From: Siniperca chuatsi
Taxonomy: Eukaryota; Chordata; Actinopteri; Centrarchiformes; Sinipercidae
NCBI RefSeq assembly: GCF_020085105.1
Contig: NC_058053.1
Span: 17,506,388 to 17,570,387 of the forward strand
DNA length: 64,000 nt
Direction: 5' to 3'
Shown here: positions 63,801-64,000 of the stretch, one piece after another
How positions within the stretch are numbered: the first letter of the stretch is position 1
Layout: each line of letters opens with the position of its first letter
The notes under the pieces: model-generated
What the model saw: the letters and a program-made list of their open reading frames with translations, nothing else
The model's database searches: none
Told to the model about the DNA's origin: nothing
Program-made: the position numbers and the translations under genes

Positions 63801-64000
63801 TTCTCTCTACCTGTATTTAAAAAAATCTATTTCACCAGTGATTGCTGCATTTTCTTCTTTTAACAGAGACATTTAAATATCTGTAATATCGCTATATACC
63901 TCACTGCCTAGGTGCTTGACCTAATTGTAGCAGTAGAGAGGAAGAAATTATTAGGATGCGACTCCAACCCATTATCCTGTCGCTGTTACACCAGAGATGA
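60899..64000. other. Intergenic to right window edge, no gene seen
   Basis: AT-rich. Short GT/GA run at 62998-63026 and a CAGTAC-like microrepeat at 61069-61091. The expected next gene by human synteny (MYO16) was not recognised. Confidence 0.45.

Noticed and set aside
1..64000. CRISPR arrays, operons, rRNA or well-formed tRNA genes
   Set aside because: None seen. Introns, microsatellites and fish repeats show that this is vertebrate nuclear DNA.

Overview
This window is nuclear genomic DNA of a teleost fish, most likely a percomorph. Three vertebrate genes with introns or large single coding exons can be read. The rest is AT-rich non-coding DNA with long GT/CA, GA and TC microsatellites and several dispersed repeat families that I recognise as common in percomorph genomes. 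No bacterial, phage, plasmid or CRISPR features are present, and I found no undescribed multigene system.

Genes, left to right. (1) nalf1 (FAM155A), minus strand: only coding exon 1 (13557-14276), inside a CpG-rich promoter region. The rest of the gene should lie to the left beyond the window, so positions 1-13556 are read as its first intron. (2) abhd13, plus strand: complete 351-residue coding exon (33478-34533), with a probable untranslated first exon ending near 31807 and a long 3' region. (3) tnfsf13b (BAFF), plus strand: complete coding sequence in six exons between 38526 and 40971, 260 residues, all junctions GT-AG and phase-consistent. The order nalf1(-), abhd13(+), tnfsf13b(+) matches human 13q33.3, but lig4, which in human sits head-to-head with ABHD13, is not here. 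MYO16, the next human gene, was not detected; 41.6-64 kb holds no coding exon I can support.

Mobile DNA. Several palindromic elements are bounded by TTAA. One 285-bp TTAA element is inserted inside a second palindromic element just downstream of abhd13, and the empty site can be recovered by eye. There is also a 5'-truncated non-LTR retrotransposon with an RNase H domain (30.7-31.6 kb), a hAT-like element with a probable target duplication (57.55-58.12 kb), a short CAGTGG-ended inverted-repeat element in the putative abhd13 intron (32.3-32.5 kb), three same-direction copies of a roughly 600-bp fish repeat (7.5, 20.6 and 22.4 kb), and a repeat with TGTCA/TGACA ends (60.5-60.9 kb).

The three genes share no pathway. 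NALF1 is an ancillary subunit of the NALCN sodium-leak channel, ABHD13 is a membrane-anchored serine hydrolase of poorly known function, and BAFF is a B-cell survival cytokine. Their association is conserved synteny. All assignments come from reading the sequence and from remembered family features; no database search was run.
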